A stretch of DNA of 64,000 nucleotides from Candidatus Endowatersipora endosymbiont of Watersipora subatra. GTDB lineage: Bacteria > Pseudomonadota > Alphaproteobacteria > Rhizobiales > Rhizobiaceae. The position numbers and the translations under genes are program-made. Within the stretch, counting starts at the first letter, position 1, and each line of letters opens with the position of its first letter. The notes below the pieces were generated by a model, which worked only from the letters and a program-made list of their open reading frames with translations, had not been told where the DNA came from and made no database searches. Location of the stretch: assembly GCF_964026585.1 (NCBI RefSeq), contig NZ_OZ032160.1, positions 620,001-684,000 on the forward strand. Direction: 5' to 3'. Shown here piece after piece: positions 56,901-64,000 of the stretch.

Positions 56901-57065
56901 AAGTTTCCGCACAGACCGTCGTGTAGGGAGCCAAATCGTAACTCTTGCTAGTGCAAGAGGATCTTCTGCTAGTTGAAAGCCCTCAATAAGATTTCCAGAA
57001 AATAAATTCTCAACTAAAGTAGCAAGAAAGGGAACCCCTGGAGGAATAGAGACAACATTAGGCAT
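53973..57065 (-). CDS. addB: Double-strand break repair protein AddB
   Basis: A 1030-residue alphaproteobacterial-type AddB. The N-terminal part has TIWLPTRRSVRKLQ, an inactive-helicase-like region with AAGSTGSIPATAKLLK, and VVLGGLNEKRWP. The C-terminal RecB-like nuclease core has VDRIDVKIGGGVEIIDYKTS, with the catalytic Asp-Glu/Asp-x-Lys set. PMSLSVTEIQSWIEDPYVIYARHIL is the typical lead-in. Family members of this type usually lack the iron-sulfur cysteines. It is coupled to addA. Confidence 0.93.
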   Translation of the reverse strand: MPNVVSIPPGVPFLATLVENLFSGNLIEGFQLAEDPLALARVTIWLPTRRSVRKLQGEILSKLDSNSAVLPNIRALSEPQEETFLFTDQSSLNHVSVSLIDRQLILGRLIHSWATILNQKQQSLYEGAEIIMPSSMADAVFFADDLARLIDIVMTEELDWSRLEEFVPDEHAEWWKVTLKLLKIAIKAWPDYLNERGLCDPNIIRTKALHHQAAIYRNQDPQLEVVIAAGSTGSIPATAKLLKTIANMEKGLVILPGLDRDMDRETWDKIDLNEDNDSRKSEPAHPQFGLKRLLSYLKISIDEVNHIGTVDKKSARVREHLVSEALRPSFSTDRWQEFLLQCSSKQRQEALSNVALIEASSEHQEALALALALRETLESPSKTVALITPDRNLARRVRSELKRLGLECDNSTGMELRNLPQGQFLQLIVHVAFSRSDPIALVSLLKHPFSYFGLPAETHIRGAITLELTVFRNFANPIRPHEVPSRLAKAKSKITKENHFSFSKISTADWENAAILAKQVAAIFPETENEIKTLSNLALSTIQKVEACGRTNQDSLNHIYDDECGKALYQFLAEMLDCDGSFVVSSIEWPKIVDSLLSKRMVRLVETNCSRLSILSPIEARLQQYDRVVLGGLNEKRWPVVTQNDPFLSRSQKSELFLPSPDRLIGLAAHDFQMLMGIEDIILSLSKNLRNTPSVPSRWVQRICLLGGEESVNAMRKKGTRFMDWADQIDQPQGQGKLISQPAPKPPVHDRPMSLSVTEIQSWIEDPYVIYARHILKLRPLGSLIPQEKDQDREKGILYHAILEDLSLLRSQTTEPLCEDRLQRLMKKHFDRANIRRDQYNLWWIHFEEILNNFQLWDESQRQRIIDSYVEIYGKMQLESGFVLKGKVDRIDVKIGGGVEIIDYKTSQRPTKKSVKQLESPQLPLEALMVYAGAFKSLGIRSVEELSYVRLCPNGEIRIDGLTYGQKNLSANQLSYQVLEKLRTQIKAYNNPNQPYLSKARLIQGQRWPDDYDHLARVREWSINGEIKDE

Positions 57066-57119
57066 TATACTTCATCTTAACATAATATTCTTTCTACTAA
57101 TTTTTTTATTTTAATCAGG

Positions 57120-58130
57120 TCACGAGTTTTCGAAATTGATGACATACTGCAGCATAGATTTTACTTGCTTTGGATTTTGAAAATGAAGACTAACAGAAAG
57201 TACGTTAGATTCTTTTAACAATTTTTCTTGAAGGGGTCCTATACCTGATAATCGGATCGCATCTTTTTCAGTTGTTACTAAAATTAGTTGATTTTTCTGA
57301 GATCGCGCTATCAAATCAGAACACTCTTCAGAAGAGAATGAATGGTGATCGTTGAATGAGTATCTTTCTTGTATATCCGCACCAGAAGCCTCTAAAGATT
57401 GGTAAAACTTTACTGGATCAGCAATACCAGAATACGCTAATACCTTGATACCAGAATACTGTTTGAAATCATCTGGCTTGATTATTGCAGAAATGACCGG
57501 TTTTTCCATACGTTTAGCCATCTGAACAACTAAATCAGCTCCGCTTCCTTGCCCCACACGTAAAATGGCTGTAGCCATCGAGAGCTGTTTTTTCATATCG
57601 GCTCGTATTGGTCCCGATGGAATACAGTATCCATTGCCAACACCACGCCTGGCATCAACAACAATCAAAGAAAAATCTTTCTGGAGGGAAGAATCTTGGA
57701 ACCCATCATCCATGATGACAAGATCAACAGATTGCTGTTGCAATAATTCTAAGCTGTGTCTCCTATTAACACCAATAACGGTTGGTCCATATCTTGCTAG
57801 AATCAAAGGCTCATCTCCAACATCTCTTGCAGTGTGAATCTGAGAGAGAACAAGAGTTGTAGCAGAAATTCTACCTCCGTAACCACGGCTAAGAAAACCA
57901 GGTTGATATCCCAATTTTCTCGCAATCTTTGAAAGAGCAATCACGGTTGGTGTTTTTCCTGATCCGCCGACTATCAAGTTACCAACGCAAACAACCGGAT
58001 ATTGAGAATGAACATCCGGTGGTCTCGACATAAGATAGCCGGCTATTTTCCCATAAATAAATGAAAAAGGTGACAGAGAAAATGCGGTGATTCCCTGTTT
58101 TTGAAACCAAAATGGAGGCGTTTTGTTCAC
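57120..58130 (-). CDS. lpxK: Tetraacyldisaccharide 4'-kinase LpxK
   Basis: A 336-residue kinase that phosphorylates the 4'-position of the lipid A disaccharide at the inner membrane. The P-loop is GGSGKT at residues 55-60 within VCVGNLIVGGSGKTPTV. GFLSRGYGG and VIMDDGFQDSSLQKDFSLIVVDA are family hallmarks. It starts 12 bases after waaA. The pair waaA-lpxK is a conserved alphaproteobacterial unit. Its presence shows the outer membrane still carries lipid A. Confidence 0.94.
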   Translation of the reverse strand: MNKTPPFWFQKQGITAFSLSPFSFIYGKIAGYLMSRPPDVHSQYPVVCVGNLIVGGSGKTPTVIALSKIARKLGYQPGFLSRGYGGRISATTLVLSQIHTARDVGDEPLILARYGPTVIGVNRRHSLELLQQQSVDLVIMDDGFQDSSLQKDFSLIVVDARRGVGNGYCIPSGPIRADMKKQLSMATAILRVGQGSGADLVVQMAKRMEKPVISAIIKPDDFKQYSGIKVLAYSGIADPVKFYQSLEASGADIQERYSFNDHHSFSSEECSDLIARSQKNQLILVTTEKDAIRLSGIGPLQEKLLKESNVLSVSLHFQNPKQVKSMLQYVINFENS

Positions 58131-58142
58131 GAGGAGTCCAAG

Positions 58143-59579
58143 TCAATGAGACGTGTTTTTTGAACTTAGAATTTTCGAATGATAGTGATGACTTCTCTGC
58201 AAACTAGCATATAATCGCAACGGTCGAATGTAAGAATCGAGCATCTCAATTGAGTACTCCAAAGCACCTTTCATTGTTGATACGGTCTTTCTAGCTGAAT
58301 CTTGCATCAATTTGAGATCGCTTCGGTTTTTTAACAGATGCAGAACATATTCTGCGAGCATTTTTTCATCATCAACAAATCGTACTCCCCCAGAATCTAG
58401 AAATTTTTGATAAGTTTCCTGAAAATTATGTACAAATCTACCAGACAAAATAGCGGACCCAGTCAACGCTGGTTCAATAGGATTTTGTCCACCTTTGGCT
58501 TTAAGTTTCAGTGATTTTCCCATAAAAGCGATTTCAGAAAGCCTTAAATAAAATCCCATTTCACCAATTGTATCCCCTAACAATATATCGGTATCATGAT
58601 CGATCAAATGACCAGAAGTGCGGGTTACAATACGTAAGCCCTTCTTTTTCATTTCCCTTTCAACTTCATTCGAACGATTCGGATGCCGGGGAACAAGAAC
58701 TGTTAAAATTCCAGGAGCATGCTGAGATAACATATGATGAACTTTTGCGATACAGGATTCTTCGCCTTGATGTGTAGAAACAGCTATCCATGTTGGTCGT
58801 TCTGCAATCATGGTACGATAGCGTTTTAATTCATGAAGATTCGGTACAGGAATCGCCACATCATTTTTTAGATTGCCACCAACAACAACCCAAGGAGCTC
58901 CAAGTGCACAAAATCTTTCAGAATCAACTTCTGACTGGGCGATCACCTGAGAAAATTGACTAAAGATCGTATTAGCCAATGTCAAACAGTTCATCCAGCG
59001 ATTATTGGAACGATCCGATATCCTGGCGTTGACGAGTACCTGTGGTATCTTTCGTTTCGCTAGTTTATGAATTGTAGTTGGCCAGATTTCAGATTCTGTA
59101 AATACCGCCAAATCGGGTTGCCAGTGATCTAGAAATCTGGAAATTGAGCACGTGATGTCTAAAGGACTATATTGGTGTTGAGTTCGTTCTGAGATACAAT
59201 CCCGAGCAATAGTTGCTGACGATACGGTTCCGGTCGTCAAAACCAGATTGAGACCAAATCTTTCTATACTTTCAATCAGAGGAACGACGGCTCGCAATTC
59301 ACCAACACTGGCGGCATGTAACCATACTAACGGCCCAACCGTCCGTTTACAGCTCGCATAACCATAACGTTCACGAAGACGCTCATGTTCTTCTTTTCCT
59401 CTTCTTGCTCTAAATATGAACAGAAAAACCAGAAATGGATAGGCCATTCTACCTAAAAACTGATATAATGAGATGCTGATTTTAGCCCCTATCTTCTCCC
59501 AATATCTGATTCCTCGTTTTAACACCACTGAACCCCAATCATAGAACTTAAAAATAAAATAGTTTATAGAAATGCACAA
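58143..59579 (-). CDS. waaA: 3-deoxy-D-manno-octulosonic acid transferase (Kdo transferase)
   Basis: A GT-B glycosyltransferase that adds Kdo to lipid IVA. Recognisable features are LRERYGYA, WLHAASVGELRAV, FTESEIWPTTI, VNARISDRS, and the C-terminal MGKSLKLKAKGGQNPIEPALTGSAIL nucleotide-sugar site. A membrane-anchoring hydrophobic stretch lies near residues 45-57. The open frame gives 478 residues, longer than the ~430 usual. The true start may therefore be a GTG near 59525 or the methionine before AYPFLVF, and the first ~20-40 residues should be treated with caution. Confidence 0.88.
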   Translation of the reverse strand: MCISINYFIFKFYDWGSVVLKRGIRYWEKIGAKISISLYQFLGRMAYPFLVFLFIFRARRGKEEHERLRERYGYASCKRTVGPLVWLHAASVGELRAVVPLIESIERFGLNLVLTTGTVSSATIARDCISERTQHQYSPLDITCSISRFLDHWQPDLAVFTESEIWPTTIHKLAKRKIPQVLVNARISDRSNNRWMNCLTLANTIFSQFSQVIAQSEVDSERFCALGAPWVVVGGNLKNDVAIPVPNLHELKRYRTMIAERPTWIAVSTHQGEESCIAKVHHMLSQHAPGILTVLVPRHPNRSNEVEREMKKKGLRIVTRTSGHLIDHDTDILLGDTIGEMGFYLRLSEIAFMGKSLKLKAKGGQNPIEPALTGSAILSGRFVHNFQETYQKFLDSGGVRFVDDEKMLAEYVLHLLKNRSDLKLMQDSARKTVSTMKGALEYSIEMLDSYIRPLRLYASLQRSHHYHSKILSSKNTSH

Positions 59580-59677
59580 TGAAAATGAATGAGATGATCG
59601 GCTAACTGTCTTTGAAAATCCATGTTCCTTAAAATCTTTATCATTTGTCAGAAAATGATTTTTTCTATTCTATTCTC

Positions 59678-60502
59678 TTAAAAGCTTTCCGTTGTTTCAT
59701 TCATTATTTGTTGGGTCAATTGAAGCATCTCTTCATGATGACTAGCCGCAGATGAAACTAAGGTTCCCTGTCGAATTGATGAACAATTATAGTGGAGTTT
59801 TGCTCCTCGAATGTCAGTAAGACGACCACCTGCTTCGTGCACAATTAAATCAGCAGCGGCAAGGTCCCAGTCGTAAGCACTACTTTTAGCAACCGCTACA
59901 TCAAGGTCCCCCATAGCAACCATAGCAATTCGATAAGCTAAGGATGGTATAAAAGCGATTTTATCAAAGGTACCTGGATCTGTTTTTTCGATTGATTTTA
60001 AAAATTTCTGAGGTCCTGTTATTTTGGGAAGACGCTGTCGAATTTCTGAATCAATTTGGCTCAGGTCCAAAGCAACATTATCAAGTTTAGCGCCATTTTT
60101 CTGAGCCGCTCCTATAGATTGACACAAAACAGGACACTCTAAGATACCAACAACCGGGCGGTTATCCATTACAACTGCAATGCTAATGCACCATTGGGAC
60201 AATCCATTAATAAAACCGCGGGTTCCATCAATGGGATCGACGATGAATGTTCTTTTACGGCCTAACCGTTCTACATTATCTTTCGTTTCCTCTGATAACC
60301 AACCATAATCCGGCCGGGCTTCAAGCAGTTTTTCTTTCAAGAATAAATCAACTGCTAGATCAGCTTCAGTAACAGGAGAATTGCCCTCCTTCATCCACAT
60401 TTGAGGCTTGTTTTTAAAATAACTTAAGGCAATTTTCCCAGCTTGATGCCCTAGCTCTTGCAATAAATCTAGATCGTGGTGATTATCATCAGCTGCTAAC
60501 AC
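59678..60502 (-). CDS. Inositol monophosphatase family protein (CysQ / 3'(2'),5'-bisphosphate nucleotidase type)
   Basis: A 274-residue Mg-dependent phosphatase. The metal-binding signatures are SEETKDN with the motif-A Glu, VDPIDGTRGFINGLSQW (DPIDGT), and AYDWDLAAADLIVHEAGG. Members hydrolyse inositol phosphates or PAP; the position next to waaA-lpxK is familiar in Hyphomicrobiales, where the annotation is usually bisphosphate nucleotidase. The start is GTG 60502, with a GGGAA upstream. A small DUF4170 gene that I recall between it and waaA in relatives is missing; the 98-base gap is too small for it. Confidence 0.88.
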   Translation of the reverse strand: MLAADDNHHDLDLLQELGHQAGKIALSYFKNKPQMWMKEGNSPVTEADLAVDLFLKEKLLEARPDYGWLSEETKDNVERLGRKRTFIVDPIDGTRGFINGLSQWCISIAVVMDNRPVVGILECPVLCQSIGAAQKNGAKLDNVALDLSQIDSEIRQRLPKITGPQKFLKSIEKTDPGTFDKIAFIPSLAYRIAMVAMGDLDVAVAKSSAYDWDLAAADLIVHEAGGRLTDIRGAKLHYNCSSIRQGTLVSSAASHHEEMLQLTQQIMNETTESF

Positions 60503-60559
60503 CTATTATTCCCTCAACTATCTTAAACTGTCTTAGTCTTATAACTCGTTGACTAGATA

Positions 60560-60595
60560 AGATCATCATGGATAATTATCCATGATGATCTTTTT
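60560..60595 (+). terminator. Perfect 32-bp inverted repeat followed by T5
   Basis: Arms of 16 bases (60560-60575 and 60576-60591, the left beginning AGATCATCATGG) are perfectly self-complementary with no spacer, and TTTTT follows on the plus strand (60591-60595). Read on the plus strand it looks like a terminator, but the nearest genes diverge from it, so no obvious transcript ends here. It could be an insulator, an attenuator of the glutaredoxin transcript or an operator. Confidence 0.55.
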
Positions 60596-60624
60596 CTATC
60601 AATTTCAAGAATTTTTTAAGGAAG

Positions 60625-60657
60625 AATCTTGACAAGATTGAAACTATGAGTCATTTA
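60625..60657 (+). promoter_or_regulatory. Candidate glutaredoxin-gene promoter with overlapping inverted repeat
   Basis: TTGACA at 60629-60634 is followed 17 bases later by CATTTA (60652-60657) or, with a 19-base spacer, TTTAAT. The -35 box lies inside a perfect AATCTT-3-AAGATT repeat (60625-60639). This arrangement suggests a repressor site. Only the sequence elements are seen; the function is inferred. Confidence 0.35.
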
Positions 60658-60684
60658 ATTCAAAATCAAGGGGCCATAAGATAA

Positions 60685-60942
60685 ATGAAGAATGTCATAG
60701 TCTATACTAAGGATGGTTGTTGTTATTGTAGTGCAGCTAAAGATCTTTTCCTCAAGAAGGGTATCTTTTTTACTGAGAATAATGCGACATTCGATCCTGT
60801 TCTTCGCGAGGAGATGATACGAAAGTCAGGCGGAGGGACAACATTCCCTCAGATATTTATTGGCAATCACCATATTGGGGGTTATGATGACCTCGAAAGT
60901 ATGGAGCGTTCTGGTGAACTGGACAGCCTTTTAAGGCCTTGA
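60685..60942 (+). CDS. grxC: Glutaredoxin 3-type
   Basis: An 85-residue glutaredoxin with the expected thioredoxin fold: VIVYTKDGCCYCSAAKDLF at the start, GGTTFPQIFIGNHHIGGYDDL with the TxPxIFI cis-proline loop. The active site is C12-C13-Y14-C15, CCYC where CPYC is usual; both redox cysteines are present. It reduces disulfides with glutathione. In relatives it is followed by a carbon-nitrogen hydrolase gene and then DUF1178; here the hydrolase gene is missing. Confidence 0.93.
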   Translation: MKNVIVYTKDGCCYCSAAKDLFLKKGIFFTENNATFDPVLREEMIRKSGGGTTFPQIFIGNHHIGGYDDLESMERSGELDSLLRP

Positions 60943-61157
60943 CTTCCATTTTTGGAGTGATAGGAGTGATAGAAGGAGGTTAGGGCTTCTATCAAAATCA
61001 AGTCCTAAGAGCTTCTGGATTCACTGTCTCTGGTTGCGACTCATTTTTATCTTTCTGTCAAATGAAGAGTCTAGGAAATGAGGGAACCTCTATTTTTCCA
61101 GATTTTTTCAGGGATTGGTTAGTTTCGATCCAAGGTGAAACAGCAAAGAGTGAGACT

Positions 61158-61586
61158 ATGATTCGATTTAGTTTGACCTGCGCATTGGATCATATTTCCG
61201 ATGGTTGGTTTTCTTCTTCTGAGGATTTTGAGAAGCAGAAGAGTCTCGGTCTAATTGCTTGTCCAATTTGCAATTCAATTAACATTGAAAAATCTTTAAT
61301 GACTCCACAGGTATCTAAGTCAAGTAATCATAAAACTCAATCGCTTTCTCTAGAGCATTCAGTACGCAAAGAGTTGATATCACATATGCGTAAGATTCGT
61401 GACAAAATAACCGAAAATGCTGACTATGTTGGCGATAAATTTCCTGAAGAAGCGCGGAAAATTCACTATGGTGAATCGGAAGAACGTAGTATTTATGGTC
61501 AAGTAGGAAAGGAAGATGCTGAAACCCTTATCAAAGAAGGAGTTCACATTATGCCTCTTCCTATCATTCCAGATGATGCAAATTAA
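61158..61586 (+). CDS. DUF1178 family protein
   Basis: A 142-residue protein of DUF1178 (function unknown). The N-terminal MIRFSLTCALDHISDGWFSSSEDFEKQ is family-typical, and a C-P-I-C pair (LIACPICNS) suggests metal binding together with upstream Cys/His. The end has GEARKIHYGE-like and GQVGKEDAETLIKEGVHIMPLP segments. I start at ATG 61158, since homologues begin MIRF; the frame is open to ATG 61062, but those 32 residues do not look like the family. It stands downstream of grxC. Confidence 0.88.
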   Translation: MIRFSLTCALDHISDGWFSSSEDFEKQKSLGLIACPICNSINIEKSLMTPQVSKSSNHKTQSLSLEHSVRKELISHMRKIRDKITENADYVGDKFPEEARKIHYGESEERSIYGQVGKEDAETLIKEGVHIMPLPIIPDDAN

Positions 61587-61717
61587 AGTTTGCTTGTCTC
61601 TAAGCAGAGAGAATATGATGTTCAATAATTCGAGCTTTCGATCTGATTCATGCTATGAATCTTTGCCAAATGCTTTATAAGATCTCTCATAATTTTTTAC
61701 TTTAAGGAGAACCCTTC

Positions 61718-62338
61718 ATGTTATTTTCACTTCCTGACCTTCCCTATGCTTATGATGCGCTCCATCCCTTCATCTCAGCTGAAACTTTAGAATATCATCA
61801 TGATAAACATCACCATGCTTACGTGGATAATGCCAATAGACTATCTTCCGATGCAGGGATCTCCAACCAAACCATTGAAGATATTATAAAAGAAAGCTTC
61901 TGTACAAACGGAGGACTTTTTAACAACGTAGCGCAACATTACAATCATATCCATTTCTGGAACTGGATGAAACCAGGGGGGGGAGGAAGATATATGTCTG
62001 GAGCTCTGGAAAAAGCCATAGAATCTGATCTGGGTGGATATCAAAAATTCAAAACGAATTTTATTGAAACAGGAATGTCCCAATTTGGTTCAGGGTGGTG
62101 CTGGATTTCCTTAAAAAATGAAAAGTTAGAAATCTCTAAAACAGAAAATGGTGAGAATCCTCTTGTACATGGTGCCATTCCCATTTTGGGATGCGATTTG
62201 TGGGAACATTCCTATTATATTGATTACCGCAATGCTCGCCTCAAATATCTGGACATTTTTGTAGATAAACTGATAAACTGGGAATATGTCAATACATTAT
62301 TCGAGTCAGCTCAAAGAAACTCTCAATCATCTTTATAA
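61718..62338 (+). CDS. sodB: Superoxide dismutase, Fe-type features
   Basis: A 206-residue Fe/Mn superoxide dismutase. The metal ligands are the His of EYHHDKHHHAYV, the His of AQHYNHIHFWNWM, and the Asp and His of CDLWEHSYYIDY. The Gln in NNVAQHYNH occupies the place of the iron-type outer-sphere glutamine, where Mn enzymes have Gly, so iron is more likely; metal choice is not certain. AAGGAGA precedes ATG 61718. No signal peptide is visible, so the enzyme is cytosolic. Confidence 0.95.
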   Translation: MLFSLPDLPYAYDALHPFISAETLEYHHDKHHHAYVDNANRLSSDAGISNQTIEDIIKESFCTNGGLFNNVAQHYNHIHFWNWMKPGGGGRYMSGALEKAIESDLGGYQKFKTNFIETGMSQFGSGWCWISLKNEKLEISKTENGENPLVHGAIPILGCDLWEHSYYIDYRNARLKYLDIFVDKLINWEYVNTLFESAQRNSQSSL

Positions 62339-62384
62339 AGAATGATTATGCTATATTCGATGGACATCTGATTCAAATGATTCA

Positions 62385-62450
62385 AAGGGCCTTCCTTTTT
62401 CGACTATCTCATAGGTTCGTTGTGGAGAAAGAAGGCCTCTTCTTCATCCA
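62385..62450. terminator. Possible bidirectional terminator between sodB and the CBS gene
   Basis: GGCCTTC (62388-62394) pairs with GAAGGCC (62431-62437), with imperfect extension on both sides and a loop of about 35 bases. T-rich stretches flank it on both strands. It lies between two converging genes, which suits a shared terminator, but the large loop makes this weak. Confidence 0.35.
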
Positions 62451-62530
62451 TATTAGAATATGATCTCGCCCCCCAAAGAATTGAATATAAAAACTGACTG
62501 AGTACACAATTTATGAATATTCAATTCTAA

Positions 62531-63607
62531 CTAAAAACTGATCTCTTTTAAAGATTTACGACGCCGGTCACCTAAACTCATCTGAACAATCTGAATCCGC
62601 TTAATCCGGCGGGGATCAGCATCCAGTATTCTAAATTCAAACCCATCAATGCCAGAGACAACTTCACCACGCACAGGAATATGGCCAGCTAAGGCAAAAA
62701 CCAGACCACCCAGCGTATCAATGTCATCAATGTATTCGCTAGAGTTAAATGATGAACCTATAATCTTTGTTAACTTTTCTAGTTCTAAACGCGCGTCAGC
62801 TATCCAAAGGCCCTCGCCAGAAACTTCAATCAAATCATCATGAGAGTCATGTTCATCTTCGATTTCACCCACCACTTCTTCAACTATGTCTTCAAGAGAT
62901 ACAAGCCCATCAGTTCCTCCATATTCATCTATAACCAGAGCCATCTGAGTGCGATTGGCTTGCATTCTTGCCATAAGATCAGCAGCAAGCATCGAAGGTG
63001 GCACAAACAAAACACTGCGTAAAATATCTATTTTGGAAAGAGGTGTTTCGAGATTGATCTTTGTAAGATCTCTTTTTTTAGTGACTCTTTCCTCTTCGTC
63101 AACTTCATAGGATGATAAGGTCGTCATATATAATAGGAGGTCCTTAATCAGGATCATGCCTTTTGGATCATCTAATGTTTCATTATAAACGGGGAGTCGA
63201 GAGTGGCGGGTTTCTTCAAACCGATGTAGCAATTCGCCGAGGCGAATTGTTCCCTCAACGGCTTCAATCTCAGCACGGGGAACCATGATATCAACGACAC
63301 GTTTTTCACGCAAGTGCATAATATTCTGAAGCATCGCCCTTTCCTCAGGGGTAAAAACATGACTCGCAGATCCCTTCCCAGAAAGAGCTTCATTCAAATT
63401 CTCACGGAGACTTTCATCAGAAAAAAATCTTAAATTTATCAAGAATCTCTTAAAAACGTCCGCTAAACTTTTCTTATATTCAATTATAATAAGCTTGCAG
63501 CCAACTGATTTTGACGATTCCTTGATAGATTGATTATCATCATCACAGGAGTGATCATCCGTGGTCTTGACCTCCAGACTCACGCGCTTAGAAGATCGAT
63601 CTTTCAT
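62531..63607 (-). CDS. Hemolysin/CorC-type CBS-domain protein
   Basis: A 358-residue soluble protein of the TlyC/CorC family. After a charged N terminus come two CBS domains (RVVDIMVPRAEIEAVEG from about residue 105, and LRSVLFVPPSMLAADLMARMQ with ALVIDEYGGTDGLVSLEDIVEEVVGEI). A C-terminal CorC_HlyC domain follows (about 270-355). There is no DUF21 membrane part, so it is the short cytosolic form. It follows ybeY by 33 bases in the same direction; ybeY-corC is a conserved proteobacterial pair in which CorC-like proteins are tied to ion or envelope homeostasis. Despite its name, haemolytic activity should not be assumed. Confidence 0.9.
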   Translation of the reverse strand: MKDRSSKRVSLEVKTTDDHSCDDDNQSIKESSKSVGCKLIIIEYKKSLADVFKRFLINLRFFSDESLRENLNEALSGKGSASHVFTPEERAMLQNIMHLREKRVVDIMVPRAEIEAVEGTIRLGELLHRFEETRHSRLPVYNETLDDPKGMILIKDLLLYMTTLSSYEVDEEERVTKKRDLTKINLETPLSKIDILRSVLFVPPSMLAADLMARMQANRTQMALVIDEYGGTDGLVSLEDIVEEVVGEIEDEHDSHDDLIEVSGEGLWIADARLELEKLTKIIGSSFNSSEYIDDIDTLGGLVFALAGHIPVRGEVVSGIDGFEFRILDADPRRIKRIQIVQMSLGDRRRKSLKEISF

Positions 63608-63640
63608 CGGTGATTATTCCTGTTTCTTGTTACCAATAAT

Positions 63641-64000
63641 CTATTGTCGATTATTCTCCAAGCCGTATGGATCTACAATTCCTAATTGAAAAAGTATCTT
63701 AATCTCCAACTGCTCCATTTCAACTCCATCAGCTTCATAAACATGATCATATCCAAGTAAGTGTAAAAATCCGTGAATGCTCAAATGGATCAGATGATCC
63801 TCAAAAGATTTTGACTGTTCATCTGCTTCAGATTTTATTGTCTCCAAAGCAAGAAAGATATCCCCTAAAAGGGGAGAATATGGTTCATGATCCTTATTGC
63901 TAGCGAAAGATAAAACATTCGTTGGTTTATCCTCATCTCGCCATCGAAGGTTAAGGGACTGAACCCTTTGATTATCAGAAAAAATAAAAGCTGCTTCAGC
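63641..64000 (-). CDS. ybeY: Endoribonuclease YbeY, 3' part (start lies beyond the window)
   Basis: The minus-strand frame is open to the last base, giving 119 C-terminal residues. LNLRWRDEDKPTNVLSF and LLGDIFLALETI are YbeY signatures. The zinc site is HLSIHGFLHLLGYDH, with three histidines. YbeY matures 16S rRNA and takes part in ribosome quality control. The gene continues past 64000. It precedes the CorC-type gene, as in many alphaproteobacteria (usually phoH-ybeY-corC-lnt). Confidence 0.94.
   Translation of the reverse strand, partial: AEAAFIFSDNQRVQSLNLRWRDEDKPTNVLSFASNKDHEPYSPLLGDIFLALETIKSEADEQSKSFEDHLIHLSIHGFLHLLGYDHVYEADGVEMEQLEIKILFQLGIVDPYGLENNRQ

Overview
The window looks like chromosome of an alphaproteobacterium, most probably of the Hyphomicrobiales (Rhizobiales). 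It is visibly AT-rich (composition judged by eye, not computed) and resembles a host-associated lineage with a reduced genome. The lineage markers are a GcrA cell-cycle regulator, a MucR/Ros zinc-finger regulator, a class I lysyl-tRNA synthetase, AddAB instead of RecBCD, an SRP RNA next to dnaX, infA next to maf, and pyrB next to a catalytically degenerate pyrC. I see no insertion sequence, prophage, CRISPR array or obvious foreign island. Almost every gene is a recognisable housekeeping, transport or envelope gene.

Layout. 1-4.2 kb: end of fmt, truA, a polyprenyl synthase (ispA-like), a UbiH-family hydroxylase, and gcrA on the minus strand. 4.4-6.6 kb: argD-argF behind a promoter with an inverted repeat in its spacer. 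6.8-13.2 kb: an RND efflux adaptor and pump, and trkH in convergent orientation. 13.2-17 kb: three tRNAs (Thr, Leu, Phe), a 46-residue small ORF, a COG4091 dehydrogenase with a SAF domain, and infA-maf. 17-25.8 kb: nutrient uptake, with an AgcS amino-acid/Na+ symporter, a complete livKHMGF ABC transporter whose last gene is followed 10 bp later by a class II histone-deacetylase-like amidohydrolase, and a D-amino-acid aminotransferase. 26-33.3 kb, minus strand: topA, plsY, pyrC', pyrB and an MsbA-like exporter. 33.4-38.3 kb: rpmE, dnaX, SRP RNA, mutT and a prolyl oligopeptidase. 38.5-46.3 kb, minus strand: a ten-gene Mrp-type cation/proton antiporter locus with three NuoL/M/N-like subunits and an unassigned two-helix protein, then mucR upstream. 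47-57 kb, minus strand: lysK, tRNA-fMet, argB, trxA, addA, addB. 57-60.5 kb: lpxK, waaA and an inositol-monophosphatase/CysQ gene. 60.6-64 kb: a glutaredoxin, a DUF1178 gene, sodB, a CorC/TlyC CBS protein and the 3' part of ybeY.

The genes describe a cell that keeps arginine and pyrimidine synthesis functions, isoprenoid/ubiquinone synthesis, Kdo-lipid A assembly, double-strand-break repair and oxidative-stress defence. It also carries much amino-acid uptake and ion-homeostasis machinery. Several neighbourhoods look like Hyphomicrobiales gene orders with members missing (dprA, folC and others; my recollection of family synteny), which fits reductive evolution. Short tandem duplications recur in intergenic DNA.

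No wholly new system is evident. The best leads are the liv-plus-deacetylase operon, the unusual Mrp locus with its small extra subunit, the expanded RND pump with a possible leader ORF, and several clean inverted repeats at promoters.
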